Below are positions 43,861-53,782 of a stretch of 64,000 bases of DNA, piece by piece. The first letter of the stretch is position 1. Each line of letters opens with the position of its first letter. The DNA lies in assembly GCF_001306145.1 (NCBI RefSeq), contig NZ_LGKO01000005.1, positions 558,001 through 622,000 of the forward strand. Reading direction: 5' to 3'. A program made the position numbers and the translations under genes. The DNA comes from Thermanaerothrix daxensis (GTDB lineage: Bacteria; Chloroflexota; Anaerolineae; Anaerolineales; Anaerolineaceae). The notes beneath the pieces are model-generated. The model ran no database searches. It had not been told where the DNA came from and worked only from the letters and a program-made list of their open reading frames with translations.

Positions 43861-44008
43861 ATAACCGAACGGAACTTTTGTAACATTGTAAGTAAATAGT
43901 AATGTGTGGCGGCGAGGATCCGAATGTCTGAGATGGTCGCTTGCCTGAGTTATGTCAGGCGGACATTCGGGGAGCCAAGTAGCGAAACCGGCCTTAGGCC
44001 GGTTTTGT
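43861..44008 (+). ncRNA. candidate structured leader RNA (attenuator or riboswitch-like)
   Basis: The leader of the response regulator message folds by eye into nested stems: an outer TGGC/GCCA (43907-43910 / 43973-43976), a 9-bp CCGAATGTC/GACATTCGG (43920-43928 / 43962-43970), an inner 6-bp GCCTGA/TCAGGC (43943-43948 / 43955-43960) with a six-base loop, and finally a terminator hairpin. Two internal loops, GGCGAGGAT/GGA and TGAGATGGTCGCT, contain purine-rich bases that could form a binding site. I compared it by memory with common classes (TPP, SAM, c-di-GMP, c-di-AMP, guanidine, ZTP) and it does not match. The alternative is a free small RNA. Confidence 0.6.
43986..44008 (+). terminator. 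intrinsic terminator inside the leader, 25 bases before the start codon
   Basis: AACCGGCC (43986-43993), loop TTA, GGCCGGTT (43997-44004) and a T run ending in GTAT. It lies between promoter and gene, so readthrough must be controlled or partial. Confidence 0.85.
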
Positions 44009-44033
44009 ATATTCCTGATCAGGAGGTGTAATC

Positions 44034-44777
44034 ATGGTTCTAAGCCAACCGTTAGGAGCCGACCTGGATGAATTCTACGCCGGTCAGCGCTCACGCATCA
44101 TGATTGTAGAAGACGATCCCGAAACCACCATGCTCTTGAAGCAGATATTGCGTACGGCAGGTTTTGATGTCCTTAGCGCTGTGAATGGGGTGGAGGCAAT
44201 TAAGAAATATCATACCGTGACCCCAGATTTGGTGCTTTTGGACTTGATGATGCCCGAAATGGATGGTTGGGAGACATTGCGTCAGTTGCGCCAGGTTAGT
44301 TCGACCCCTGTAATGGTGCTCACCGCGGTCGATAGTAAAGATTCCCTGATGGATTGTTTCCAGTCAGGCGCAGATGACTATCTGGTCAAGCCTTTTCATC
44401 GGGGAGAGATTTTGGCGCGAATTAATGCTGTTTTACGGCGTTCGCGACATGCTCAACCCTCGCACCGCTATGTGTTCCCCAAAGTGGGGCTGATCATTGA
44501 AAGTCAGTCGCGTGAAGTCCGCTACAAAAATGAACGCATCCCGCTCACGGTAAAGGAGTTTGAGGTGCTCTCCACTCTGGCAAAATACGCCCCTGAGGTG
44601 GTGGATTACTTGACTCTCTCCGAGGCAGTATGGGGCCGTGATCTTCCCCAGGCGCGGCAGCGCATCAAATTCCTGGTCTACCTCCTGCGACGAAAACTGG
44701 GCAAAGTGGATGAAGCGGGCGCCGATCTAATCGTTAATGTGGATCGGTTAGGCTACAAATTGGAAACGGGCGAATAA
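44034..44777 (+). CDS. Response regulator, OmpR/PhoB family
   Basis: A 247-residue two-component regulator. The receiver domain (about residues 22-135) has the acidic pair VEDD, the phospho-accepting Asp in LVLLDLMMPEMDGWE, the Thr/Ser switch in VMVLTAVD and the Lys in DYLVKPF. The C-terminal winged-helix DNA-binding domain runs from about 150 (PLTVKEFEVLSTLAKYAPEV, RIKFLVYLLRRKLG, VDRLGYKLE). The N-terminus has an extra 20 residues before the receiver. No histidine kinase gene is adjacent; a sortase gene follows 33 bases later. AGGAGG precedes the ATG. Confidence 0.94.
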   Translation: MVLSQPLGADLDEFYAGQRSRIMIVEDDPETTMLLKQILRTAGFDVLSAVNGVEAIKKYHTVTPDLVLLDLMMPEMDGWETLRQLRQVSSTPVMVLTAVDSKDSLMDCFQSGADDYLVKPFHRGEILARINAVLRRSRHAQPSHRYVFPKVGLIIESQSREVRYKNERIPLTVKEFEVLSTLAKYAPEVVDYLTLSEAVWGRDLPQARQRIKFLVYLLRRKLGKVDEAGADLIVNVDRLGYKLETGE

Positions 44778-44810
44778 TCTCTAGCAACAGAACACTCAGA
44801 GCCGAAAACA

Positions 44811-45599
44811 ATGACAATGCACTCTTTATGGGATTGGCGTCGCCTGGGCGGTATTTTGTTGCTGCTCGGAGGTTTGCTCGGTCTGGGGTTTAGCATATAT
44901 CAATGGTGGACAGCGCAAGCCTCTGAGCTGGAGGTGGTCATTGATGAGCCTCTTTCAGATAGCGGGTTTGTGCCCCTAACGTTATCTGAAGCCCAGGAAG
45001 GTCCTCCCACGCTAGCAGCCCCGCAACCCCAGGGGGTAACAGCCCTGCCAGGAACACCTGCGGTGCCATTAAATGCTGTATCCCCAAGGGTGAGGCCGAC
45101 CCCTTCGCCCATACCCGCCATTCCTGAGCGCTTGCTTATCTCCAAAATTGATCTGGATGCTCCGGTCGTCCCTGTTAAGGCGCGTAAAGTCAAGCTTGGG
45201 GATGGGGTATTTGAACAGTGGCTTGCTCCAGATGAGTTTGCTGCGGGTTGGCCCACTGGAACGGCCATGTTGGGTCAGGTGGGAAACACGGTACTCATAG
45301 GGCACCACAATGTGCATGGCAAAGTGTTCGAGCGGTTGCATGAATTGGAACCAGGCGACTTGATCGTTGTTGAAGGGGGTGGTCGTCGGTTCAGTTACGT
45401 GGTGGTCAATGTGATGATCTTGCCTGAACGGGATGCCGATTTCAAGACCCGGCTGGAGAACGCACGCTGGATTCAGCGCTCACAAGATGAACGTCTCACA
45501 CTGGTCACGTGTTGGCCAGCCTATTCGAACACACATCGGTTGATCGTAGTGGCTCAACCACTAGGTCAAACTCCGTTATTGGAGGCTGAGCCCGAGTAA
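44811..45599 (+). CDS. Sortase (class E/D-like transpeptidase)
   Basis: A cysteine transpeptidase that attaches proteins to the envelope or to each other. The 262-residue protein has an N-terminal membrane anchor (about residues 11-33), a Pro-rich linker (55-103) and the sortase beta barrel (105-255). The catalytic triad is visible: His165/166 in VLIGHHNVHG, Cys234 in LTLVTCWPAYSN and Arg243 in THRLIVVA. The first part of the barrel (RLLISKIDLDAPVVPV) is also standard. It probably shares a message with the response regulator and converges on another sortase-like gene. Confidence 0.9.
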   Translation: MTMHSLWDWRRLGGILLLLGGLLGLGFSIYQWWTAQASELEVVIDEPLSDSGFVPLTLSEAQEGPPTLAAPQPQGVTALPGTPAVPLNAVSPRVRPTPSPIPAIPERLLISKIDLDAPVVPVKARKVKLGDGVFEQWLAPDEFAAGWPTGTAMLGQVGNTVLIGHHNVHGKVFERLHELEPGDLIVVEGGGRRFSYVVVNVMILPERDADFKTRLENARWIQRSQDERLTLVTCWPAYSNTHRLIVVAQPLGQTPLLEAEPE

Positions 45600-45606
45600 A
45601 GGCTGT

Positions 45607-46311
45607 TTATTGCAGAGGGATGGGAGGAACAGTCGCCTCTTCAGGCAAAGCAATGATGAAAAGGCGCCCCCATGAATTTTCTCCGTTTCTGGCGATACAG
45701 GTTTGCAGGATCAGCGCCCCGGGGCGATCGTAGATGTGCAAAAATAATTCGGAAGCGCTCAGGGTGGCCCGTGTCGGATCATCAAGATCTACGAAGGAGG
45801 AATAGGGAGAAGTGGGTTGAAGGGCCTGATAGCGTTCTATCGCTATAATGCGGTAGCGCCTCAGGTTGCCCTCTCCGAAGATAACCCACAGATCTTGACC
45901 AGGTTGGAGGGCAAAGAAGGACTGACCAGCCCGATCGTTGTGTGCCAGTAAACCCAGGCTTCCGTAGCGCCTAGCCAGGGCAAATTCGGTGAGAGTATCG
46001 GGTTGTGGGGAGACATAGGCTGGGTTTGAGCGGGGTTGCTGGATAATCGGATAGGCCATGATCCCCTCCACATAAAGGCCCATGGGTTGTTCGGGATCGC
46101 TAGTGAGTTCAAGGCGATTTCGGAATTCCTGAAGAGCCTTCAGGTCAAGGGGGGCTAATGCCGCCATCGCATAATTGCGTCCAGCGGCGAGACCTGGATC
46201 ACGTGTTGGGTTGGGAATGGAAATATGCGCGGTGGTGGCGAACCACACCCCTACCAAAAGGGCAATTTTGGCAACGGCGTACCACAGGCAAATTCGGGGT
46301 TTTGGGGTCAT
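45607..46311 (-). CDS. Sortase-like membrane protein
   Basis: A 234-residue protein with an N-terminal anchor (about residues 10-30) and a sortase-type barrel: His124 in LGLLAHNDRAGQSFF, Cys205 in LILQTCIARNG and Arg216 in SWGRLFIIA, spaced as in sortases but with the Cys-to-Arg loop two residues longer than in its neighbour. The start of the barrel is not conserved. It may act on different substrates from the convergent sortase; the two stop codons are only 7 bases apart. ATG 46311 was chosen; an earlier in-frame ATG (46344) is less likely. Confidence 0.7.
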   Translation of the reverse strand: MTPKPRICLWYAVAKIALLVGVWFATTAHISIPNPTRDPGLAAGRNYAMAALAPLDLKALQEFRNRLELTSDPEQPMGLYVEGIMAYPIIQQPRSNPAYVSPQPDTLTEFALARRYGSLGLLAHNDRAGQSFFALQPGQDLWVIFGEGNLRRYRIIAIERYQALQPTSPYSSFVDLDDPTRATLSASELFLHIYDRPGALILQTCIARNGENSWGRLFIIALPEEATVPPIPLQ

Positions 46312-46400
46312 GGCGCGCCCATTATCCGTGAACCCTGCAGTCAAAGCAAGTGCTTTCAGGCGTTTGTAAGGTGGGCTTACAGAAATGTAAGGTCGCGTTG

Positions 46401-46409
46401 TGGTATAAT
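46401..46409 (+). promoter_or_regulatory. extended -10 promoter element before yebC
   Basis: TGGTATAAT, an extended -10 (TGN before TATAAT), 57 bases before the yebC start. The -35 region is poor, as is usual for extended -10 promoters. Confidence 0.6.
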
Positions 46410-46465
46410 CAGAGCGAGTGGGTGTGGGAGCGCAATGAATTTCATGCGATTAAGGAGTCGGTAGT

Positions 46466-47221
46466 ATGTCTGGACATTCAAAATGGGCAACGATTAAGCG
46501 CAAAAAAGGCGCTATGGATGCCAAGCGGGGGCAGCTCTTCACCCGCCTGGCGCGTGAGATTGTGCTTGCTGCCCGTGAGGGAGGCGGAGATCCAGAAGCC
46601 AATGTGCGCTTGCGGCTGGCTATTGAAAAGGCGCGTGCTAACAACATGCCTAAAGAAAATATTGAACGTGCCATTAAGCGCGGTACCGGTGAAAGTAAGG
46701 AAGGGGGCGTCCTGGAGCAGATTTTCTACGAAGGGTATGCTCCAAATGGGGTGGCTTTGATGATCGAATGTGTCACCGAAAACCGCAATCGTACGGTAGC
46801 GGAGATCCGCCATGTGTTAACGCGAGCGGGTGGTAGCCTGGGTGAAGCCGGCTCGGTAGCCTGGCAGTTCAAGCGTGCAGCCTACTTTGCCCTCCAGGGC
46901 TCCGAAAAAGATTTTGAGAAGATTTTTGAGGTGGCGGTAGAAGCCGGTGCTGATGATGTCACAATAGATGGGAACATTATTGAGGTCATCGGGCCGGTCG
47001 AGGCGTTCAAGAACCTGCTGGATAGCCTGCGTGCGGCGGGTTATCAACCAGAAGAAGCCGGCTTGCGCATGATCCCAACCCAAGAGATCGAACTTGGCAC
47101 TGAGGAATCGCTCCAAGTGCTGCGTGCCATTGAAGCCCTGGAAGACCTGGATGATGTGCAGAACGTTTACCACAACCTGCGCATCACCGATGAAGCCCTG
47201 ATGGCCATTGGCGAAGGTTAA
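46466..47221 (+). CDS. YebC/PmpR family transcription/translation factor
   Basis: A 251-residue protein with the full YebC layout: SGHSKWATIKRKKGAMDAKR at the N-terminus, RLAIEKARANNMPKENIERA, then YEGYAPNGVALMIECVTENR and the C-terminal domain. YebC proteins act as regulators of gene expression and, as shown for some members, help ribosomes through polyproline stretches. It is linked to ruvC, as in many bacteria, six bases apart. The start follows AAGGAG. Confidence 0.94.
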   Translation: MSGHSKWATIKRKKGAMDAKRGQLFTRLAREIVLAAREGGGDPEANVRLRLAIEKARANNMPKENIERAIKRGTGESKEGGVLEQIFYEGYAPNGVALMIECVTENRNRTVAEIRHVLTRAGGSLGEAGSVAWQFKRAAYFALQGSEKDFEKIFEVAVEAGADDVTIDGNIIEVIGPVEAFKNLLDSLRAAGYQPEEAGLRMIPTQEIELGTEESLQVLRAIEALEDLDDVQNVYHNLRITDEALMAIGEG

Positions 47222-47226
47222 ACCGC

Positions 47227-47718
47227 ATGAGGGTCGTGGGCATTGATCCCGGCACCGCCACGACCGGTTACGGAGTTGTACAAGATAGAGGGCATGGCCT
47301 GGAGGCTGTAGCATATGGCGTGGTGACTACCGCGCCTTTTTTGCCGCTTGAGCAGCGCCTGGCCCAACTTTTTGATGAATTAAGCGCGCTGATCCAGCGT
47401 TTTAGGCCGGAAAGCGCGGCGGTTGAGCAATTGTTCTTTCAGCGCAACGTGCGCACGGCTATGGCAGTGGGGCAAGCGCGTGGCGTGACTCTGCTGGCGC
47501 TGGCTAAGGCGGGATTGAGCGTTGGCGAATATTCGCCGCTGGAGGTCAAGCAGGCAGTCACTGGTTATGGGGGCGCAGATAAGAACCAGGTCCAGCAGAT
47601 GGTGCGCTTGCTTCTTAATCTATCTGAGATACCCCGGCCGGATGATGCCGCGGATGCACTGGCTGTTGCGATTTGTCATCTTCATCATCTGCGTACTGCC
47701 CAGCAATGGACCCCCTGA
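47227..47718 (+). CDS. ruvC: Crossover junction endodeoxyribonuclease RuvC
   Basis: Cuts Holliday junctions in complex with RuvAB. The 163-residue RNase H-like protein has the first Asp in VVGIDPGTATTGYGVV, the catalytic Glu in ESAAVEQLFFQRNVRTA, and the C-terminal Asp pair in RPDDAADALAVAICH. KQAVTGYGGADKNQVQQMV is a family segment. It is followed by an overlapping methyltransferase gene and then ruvA; ruvB is not in the window. Confidence 0.96.
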   Translation: MRVVGIDPGTATTGYGVVQDRGHGLEAVAYGVVTTAPFLPLEQRLAQLFDELSALIQRFRPESAAVEQLFFQRNVRTAMAVGQARGVTLLALAKAGLSVGEYSPLEVKQAVTGYGGADKNQVQQMVRLLLNLSEIPRPDDAADALAVAICHLHHLRTAQQWTP

Positions 47719-48551
47719 TCACCAGTCCTGCCAACCCATCACTTAAGCTGGCCCGACGACTGCGCGAACGTAAGGTGCGTGAACAGAGCGGGCTATTTTA
47801 CGTGGAGGGTATTCGTCTGGTGGCGGAGGCATTGGCGCAAGGCTGGTCAATTGAGATGCTCATCATTGCCCCTGATCGTCTTAGTAGCGAGTTCGCTTAT
47901 CAAAAGGTGGAAGCAGCACGGGCCAGAGGTATTCGGGTGGTGGAGGTCAGCCCGCGTGCTTTTGAGAGTCTGTCTCTCAAGGAAAACCCTCAGGGCATTG
48001 CAGCGGTAATTCATCAGCGCTGGGGATCATTATCGGCGGTGAGGCCCGACAAGGGCGAACTGTGGATTGGCCTTGAGGCGATTCAAGACCCTGGCAATTT
48101 GGGCACTATTCTGCGCACCGCGGAAGCAGTCGGGGCACAGGGAGTTGTGCTCCTAGAGCACACCACGGATCCTTATGACCCAGCGGCGGTGCGGGCCAGT
48201 ATGGGAGCGATTTTCACGCAGCAGTTAGTGCGTACCTCGCGAGAGGTTTTCCTGCGCTGGGTGGCCGAGCACCATCCTCCCCTGATCGGTACCTCAGATA
48301 AGGCTGCCCAGGATTATCATGATTTTATCTATCCCGAAGGGTTGATGCTTCTGATGGGAAGCGAGCGGGAGGGGCTTTCACCAGTTTATGCTTCATTGTG
48401 CCAGGCAATGGTGGCCATCCCCATGGTTGGGCGGGTGGATTCGCTCAATGTGGCTGTAGCAACGGCCATTGTCCTCTATGAGATTTTCAACCAGCGCCGC
48501 CGTAAAGGCAAATTAACTTCCGCATGCAAGGGTGAGGAGCGAATACCATGA
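47706..48551 (+). CDS. SpoU-type RNA 2'-O-methyltransferase (TrmH/RlmB family)
   Basis: A 281-residue knot-fold methyltransferase that probably 2'-O-methylates rRNA or tRNA. It has an N-terminal L30e-like substrate domain (VREQSGLFYVEGIRLVAEAL), then GLEAIQDPGNLGTILRTAEA, LLMGSEREGLSP and IPMVGRVDSLNVAVATAIVL, the three SpoU motifs. The Arg in ILRTAEA and the Asn in LNVAVA are the catalytic/knot residues. The start overlaps ruvC by 13 bases and its end overlaps ruvA by 4 bases, so ruvC, this gene and ruvA are tightly coupled. Confidence 0.9.
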   Translation: MDPLITSPANPSLKLARRLRERKVREQSGLFYVEGIRLVAEALAQGWSIEMLIIAPDRLSSEFAYQKVEAARARGIRVVEVSPRAFESLSLKENPQGIAAVIHQRWGSLSAVRPDKGELWIGLEAIQDPGNLGTILRTAEAVGAQGVVLLEHTTDPYDPAAVRASMGAIFTQQLVRTSREVFLRWVAEHHPPLIGTSDKAAQDYHDFIYPEGLMLLMGSEREGLSPVYASLCQAMVAIPMVGRVDSLNVAVATAIVLYEIFNQRRRKGKLTSACKGEERIP

Positions 48552-49126
48552 TTGCATTTATTGAGGGCGAGGTCGTGCAGGCGGGCGAGGACTACGTGAT
48601 TCTGCGGCTGGGTGGAATGGGCATATTGATCTATGTACCGGTGACATTGGCCCGTCAAGCCCATATTGGCGCTCCTTTGTTTCTTTACACGCATTTGGTG
48701 GTTCGCGAGGATGGTTGGGCGCTTTATGGCTTTGAGAGTGAAGTGGAGCGCCGTTACTTCACTTTTCTGCTAGGGGTGAATGGAGTGGGGCCGCGCCTAG
48801 CGCTGGCTATTTTAGGAGTTTTGTCGGTTGGCATGATCCAACAAGCCGTACGTGAGGAACAACCAGAAATCTTCACTCGGGTGCCTGGTGTGGGGCGCAA
48901 GACAGCCCAAAAAATTGTCCTCTACCTGCAGGATAAAATTGGACGCGAGGAGCCCATGGCCGGCCTGGCTGCTTTTAGCGAGATAGATCATCAGGTATTA
49001 GAGGCCTTGACCAGCCTGGGATACAGTGTCATTGAGGCTCAGGCTGCCCTTCAATCCATTCCCAGAGATGCGCCTGCGGATGCTGAAGAGCGCCTTAGGT
49101 TGGCGTTACGTTATTTTGCCTCTTGA
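48548..49126 (+). CDS. ruvA: Holliday junction DNA helicase subunit RuvA
   Basis: Binds Holliday junctions and loads RuvB. The 192-residue protein shows the OB-fold start AFIEGEVVQAGEDYVILRLG, the first HhH in LGVNGVGPRLALAIL and the second in FTRVPGVGRKTAQKIVLYL, then a linker and domain III (EALTSLGYSVIEAQAALQSI). Length is normal. It begins within the stop codon of the preceding methyltransferase gene. Confidence 0.96.
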   Translation: MIAFIEGEVVQAGEDYVILRLGGMGILIYVPVTLARQAHIGAPLFLYTHLVVREDGWALYGFESEVERRYFTFLLGVNGVGPRLALAILGVLSVGMIQQAVREEQPEIFTRVPGVGRKTAQKIVLYLQDKIGREEPMAGLAAFSEIDHQVLEALTSLGYSVIEAQAALQSIPRDAPADAEERLRLALRYFAS

Positions 49127-49147
49127 GATTACTGAGGGGGGTTTTGC

Positions 49148-49176
49148 TGGACAAAGGTTTGTGTTTCAGGTATGAT
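49148..49176 (+). promoter_or_regulatory. promoter of the F1-ATPase gene cluster
   Basis: TGGACA (49148-49153), 17-base spacer, TATGAT (49171-49176). The start of transcription would be near 49183, giving a leader of about 89 bases before atpA. Confidence 0.65.
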
Positions 49177-49271
49177 TGTTTCGTGTTTTTACCAGGAAGA
49201 ACAAGCCTGAAGATTGGAGCAAGAAAGATTTTGCAAGGGTAAGCAATTACTGCATCTGCTGAGGAGGGCTG

Positions 49272-50933
49272 ATGACCGATCTTATCAAGCAACTGACCAC
49301 CGAACTGCAGCAACGGATTGAGGCTTACCAGCCGCGTTTAGAAGTGCGCGATGTTGGAACCGTGATTGAAGCGGGCGATGGTATTGCTCAGGTGGAAGGA
49401 CTAACCACGGTTAGATCCCAGGAACTGGTGGAATTTGAGAATGGGATCATGGGAATTGCCTTCAACCTGGAGAAGGATAAGGTCGGTATCATCATCCTGG
49501 GCGATTTTTCCACCGTGACCGAGGGGATGCAGGTGCGCACCACGGGGCGCATTGCCTCGGTTCCGGTGGGAGATGGCTTGCTTGGGCGGGTGGTCAATGC
49601 CCTGGGTGAGCCCATAGACGGCAAGGGGCCCATCTCCTTTACCCGTTATCGCCCTATTGAACGAATTGCGCCGGGGGTGGTCGAGCGACAGGATGTGGAC
49701 ACTCCCGTTCAGACCGGCATTAAGGCAATTGATGCCATGATCCCAATCGGACGCGGACAGCGTGAACTGATCATTGGGGATCGCCAAACCGGTAAAACTG
49801 CCATTGCGATTGACACCATCATCAATCAAAAAGGGAAGGATCTGATCTGTATCTACGTTGCTATTGGGCAGAAGAAAGCCGCCATTGCGCGTACTATTGC
49901 GCTTTTGGAGCAGTACGGCGCCATGAACCACACGGTGGTGGTTGTGGCTTCGGCCGATGATCCGGCGGCCATGCAGTATATTGCGCCTTATGCTGGTTGT
50001 GCCATCGGCGAAGAATTTATGGAAAGCGGACGCGATGCCCTGGTGGTCTATGATGATCTGTCCAAGCACGCCTGGGCCTACCGCCAGATTTCGTTGCTGT
50101 TGCGCCGTCCGCCGGGGCGCGAAGCCTACCCCGGGGATGTATTCTATTTGCACTCACGTCTGCTTGAGCGGGCAGCTCGTCTGGCAACCCATTATGTGAT
50201 TGTGCCCAAAGATTACCCGCATCTAAAAGCCAGGGCTGAGGATGGGGTGGATGGTCGGGTTTATAAGGGCCCGCGTTCGCGGTTTGAGGCTGAGGAAGCG
50301 CTCAAAGCCATGCCCGATTCGGATCGGTATAAGATTTTACCGGTTGAGGGAACTGGAGGATCGCTGACTGCATTACCGATCATTGAAACGCTGCTGGGTG
50401 ATGTTTCGGCTTATATTCCAACGAACGTGATTTCAATCACCGATGGGCAGATCTACCTTGAAACCAGCCTTTTCAATGCAGGTATACGTCCCGCTATTAA
50501 CGTGGGTATTTCCGTCTCACGCGTTGGCGGTGCAGCGCAGACCAAAGCCATGAAGCAGGTGGCGGGCCGCTTGCGCCTGGATATGGCGGCCTTCCGCGAA
50601 CTGGCTGCTTTTGCCCAGTTCGGCTCGGATCTGGACAAGGCCACTCAGGCCCAACTTAATCGAGGATTGCGCTTGCAGGAGATCCTCAAACAGCCTCAAT
50701 ATGAGCCGATGCCGCTGGAAAACCAGGTGATTGTGCTGTTTGCCGGGGTAAACGGTTTTGCCGATCAGGTACCGGTTGAACGGATCAAAGCCTGGGAGAC
50801 GGCGCTCTTGCGTTACATGGAGTCCTCGCACCCTGAAATTGGGCGAGATATTGCGGAGAAGAAGATGATCACTCCCGAGACGGAAACTCGCCTGCGCGAA
50901 GCCCTGCAGGCATTCAGTAATACCTGGATGTAA
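49272..50933 (+). CDS. atpA: ATP synthase F1 subunit alpha (with internal insertion)
   Basis: The non-catalytic nucleotide-binding subunit of the F1 hexamer. The 553-residue protein contains [17 protein letters not shown], the P-loop [13 protein letters not shown], and the C-terminal [19 protein letters not shown]. Most alpha subunits have about 505 residues; here about 50 extra residues (about 305-361, nt 50184-50357) interrupt the usual short loop between LLERAARL and [12 protein letters not shown]. The insert contains [19 protein letters not shown] and [18 protein letters not shown] and keeps codon use like the rest, so it is not a frameshift. GAGGAGGG precedes the ATG. Confidence 0.96.
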   Translation: MTDLIKQLTTELQQRIEAYQPRLEVRDVGTVIEAGDGIAQVEGLTTVRSQELVEFENGIMGIAFNLEKDKVGIIILGDFSTVTEGMQVRTTGRIASVPVGDGLLGRVVNALGEPIDGKGPISFTRYRPIERIAPGVVERQDVDTPVQTGIKAIDAMIPIGRGQRELIIGDRQTGKTAIAIDTIINQKGKDLICIYVAIGQKKAAIARTIALLEQYGAMNHTVVVVASADDPAAMQYIAPYAGCAIGEEFMESGRDALVVYDDLSKHAWAYRQISLLLRRPPGREAYPGDVFYLHSRLLERAARLATHYVIVPKDYPHLKARAEDGVDGRVYKGPRSRFEAEEALKAMPDSDRYKILPVEGTGGSLTALPIIETLLGDVSAYIPTNVISITDGQIYLETSLFNAGIRPAINVGISVSRVGGAAQTKAMKQVAGRLRLDMAAFRELAAFAQFGSDLDKATQAQLNRGLRLQEILKQPQYEPMPLENQVIVLFAGVNGFADQVPVERIKAWETALLRYMESSHPEIGRDIAEKKMITPETETRLREALQAFSNTWM

Positions 50934-50955
50934 AAGCCAGCCGCGAGGAACAGAG

Positions 50956-51864
50956 ATGGCCTCCATTCGTGAGATGCGCAACCGCATTCGCTCGATTAAA
51001 AACCTGGCGCAGGTAACCAAGGCATTAGAGACGGTGAGCGCCAGTAAGGTGCGACGGGCGATTGCGACGTACTCCCAAACCCGTCCTTATGCAGAAAAGG
51101 CTTGGAAACTTCTCCTTCACCTGGCGCGCCAGCCGGGAGCCGAAAGCCTACACCCCTTGCTGACCCATCGTGAGGGAAATGGTCCTGTGCTTGTGATTCT
51201 GGTGAGCTCAGATCGTGGCCTGGCCGGAGCCTATAATGTCAACATTGTGCGTCACACGCTACAGGCATTCCGCGATTTTGAGTCTCAGGTGAGTTATGTG
51301 ACCGTGGGGAAAAAGGGGGAGGCAATGCTATTGCGCCGCCGCCGTACGGTCATGGCGGGGTTTGCGGATCTTCCGCCCATACCGCGCTTTGTGGATTGCG
51401 CTCCAATTGGTCAGTTAGTAATTAGCGAATTCCTTTCCGGTCATTTTGACCGGGTGTTTATTGCTTATACCGAGTTTATCAGCATGCTGCGCCAGGAGCC
51501 CCGGGTACGTAAATTGTTGCCGCTTGAGCCGGAGATTGTGCCTATGGGTGTCCATTCGCCGGAGGCCACTCATCCGACTCACGCGGTCTTTACCTACGAG
51601 CCTGGGCACACGGAACTGTTAAATGAGATCCTACCGCGTTTTACCTCGCTCCAAATCTATCGTTCGATCTTGTCGGCCATCGCCAGTGAACACGCCGCGC
51701 GCATGGTAGCCATGCGCAATGCTACCGATAATGCGCGCGAGTTGATCTTGGCGCTCCAACTCGACTATAACAAGGCACGTCAGCAATCCATTACCAGTGA
51801 CATGCTGGATATTTCTGCAGGGGCCGAAGCGCTTGCGAAAAGCATGGCTGAGGCGGCACGGTAA
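50956..51864 (+). CDS. atpG: ATP synthase F1 subunit gamma
   Basis: The rotor shaft of ATP synthase, 302 residues. N-terminal helix SIREMRNRIRSIKNLAQVTK ALETVSASKVRR (read as two adjoining segments), the central VILVSSDRGLAGAYNVNIVR, and the C-terminal helix SEHAARMVAMRNATDNAREL then YNKARQQSITSDMLDI are all family signatures. Slightly longer than E. coli gamma (287). It lies 22 bases after atpA and just before atpD. Confidence 0.95.
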   Translation: MASIREMRNRIRSIKNLAQVTKALETVSASKVRRAIATYSQTRPYAEKAWKLLLHLARQPGAESLHPLLTHREGNGPVLVILVSSDRGLAGAYNVNIVRHTLQAFRDFESQVSYVTVGKKGEAMLLRRRRTVMAGFADLPPIPRFVDCAPIGQLVISEFLSGHFDRVFIAYTEFISMLRQEPRVRKLLPLEPEIVPMGVHSPEATHPTHAVFTYEPGHTELLNEILPRFTSLQIYRSILSAIASEHAARMVAMRNATDNARELILALQLDYNKARQQSITSDMLDISAGAEALAKSMAEAAR

Positions 51865-53289
<1,425 letters not shown>

Positions 53290-53306
53290 GTTTAAGGTAG
53301 GTACGC

Positions 53307-53741
53307 ATGCCCATTCGGTGTGAGATTGTCTCCCAGGATCGCGTTGTGTTTTCGGGGGATGCCGACATTGTCATCCTGCCGGGGGTTGAAGGCGAGATGG
53401 GCATTTTGCCCAATCATGCCCCCCTTCTCACTGCACTTCGTTACGGAATTATTGTGGTGCGTAAGCAAGGTGAAGAGCAGTTTTTTACCGTTGCCGGGGG
53501 GATCGCTGAAGTGCAGCCCGACCAGGTCACTGTGCTCGCGGATGCCGCCGAAAATGTCTTGGAGATTAATGTTCAACGCGCCGAGGCCGCCAAGCGTCGT
53601 GCCGAGGAGATGCTTCAAAGGGGGATCCCTAAGGAATCAGATGAATATTTTGAACTTCAGGCGGCACTGCGACGCTCGAACTTGCGCCTGGAAGCCGTTC
53701 AGCGCTATCGGCAGCGAGTACAGCGTGAACGCCGCGAGTGA
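53307..53741 (+). CDS. atpC: ATP synthase F1 subunit epsilon
   Basis: Couples and inhibits the F1 rotor, 144 residues. Beta domain IRCEIVSQDRVVFSGDADIV, the conserved LPGVEGEMGILPNHAPLLTAL, and a C-terminal helical hairpin (INVQRAEAAKRRAEEMLQRG). Last of the four F1 genes here; the delta subunit and all F0 genes are absent from this operon. The second mreB gene follows 41 bases later. Confidence 0.94.
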   Translation: MPIRCEIVSQDRVVFSGDADIVILPGVEGEMGILPNHAPLLTALRYGIIVVRKQGEEQFFTVAGGIAEVQPDQVTVLADAAENVLEINVQRAEAAKRRAEEMLQRGIPKESDEYFELQAALRRSNLRLEAVQRYRQRVQRERRE

Positions 53742-53782
53742 GCGCTGGTGCTAATGCTTTGGAATGAAAGGATTGGACGGTT

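Noticed and set aside
43920-43980. TPP-like CTGAGATGG string in the leader RNA
   Set aside because: Only the first few bases resemble the TPP riboswitch; the other conserved parts are missing, and the gene is a response regulator.
43861-44008. SRP RNA, 6S RNA, tmRNA or RNase P RNA in the leader region
   Set aside because: Conserved motifs of these RNAs are not found and the size and folding do not fit.
49401-50153. 250-residue open frame opposite atpA
   Set aside because: Composition is a mirror of the real gene and the predicted product has no family features; atpA is certain.
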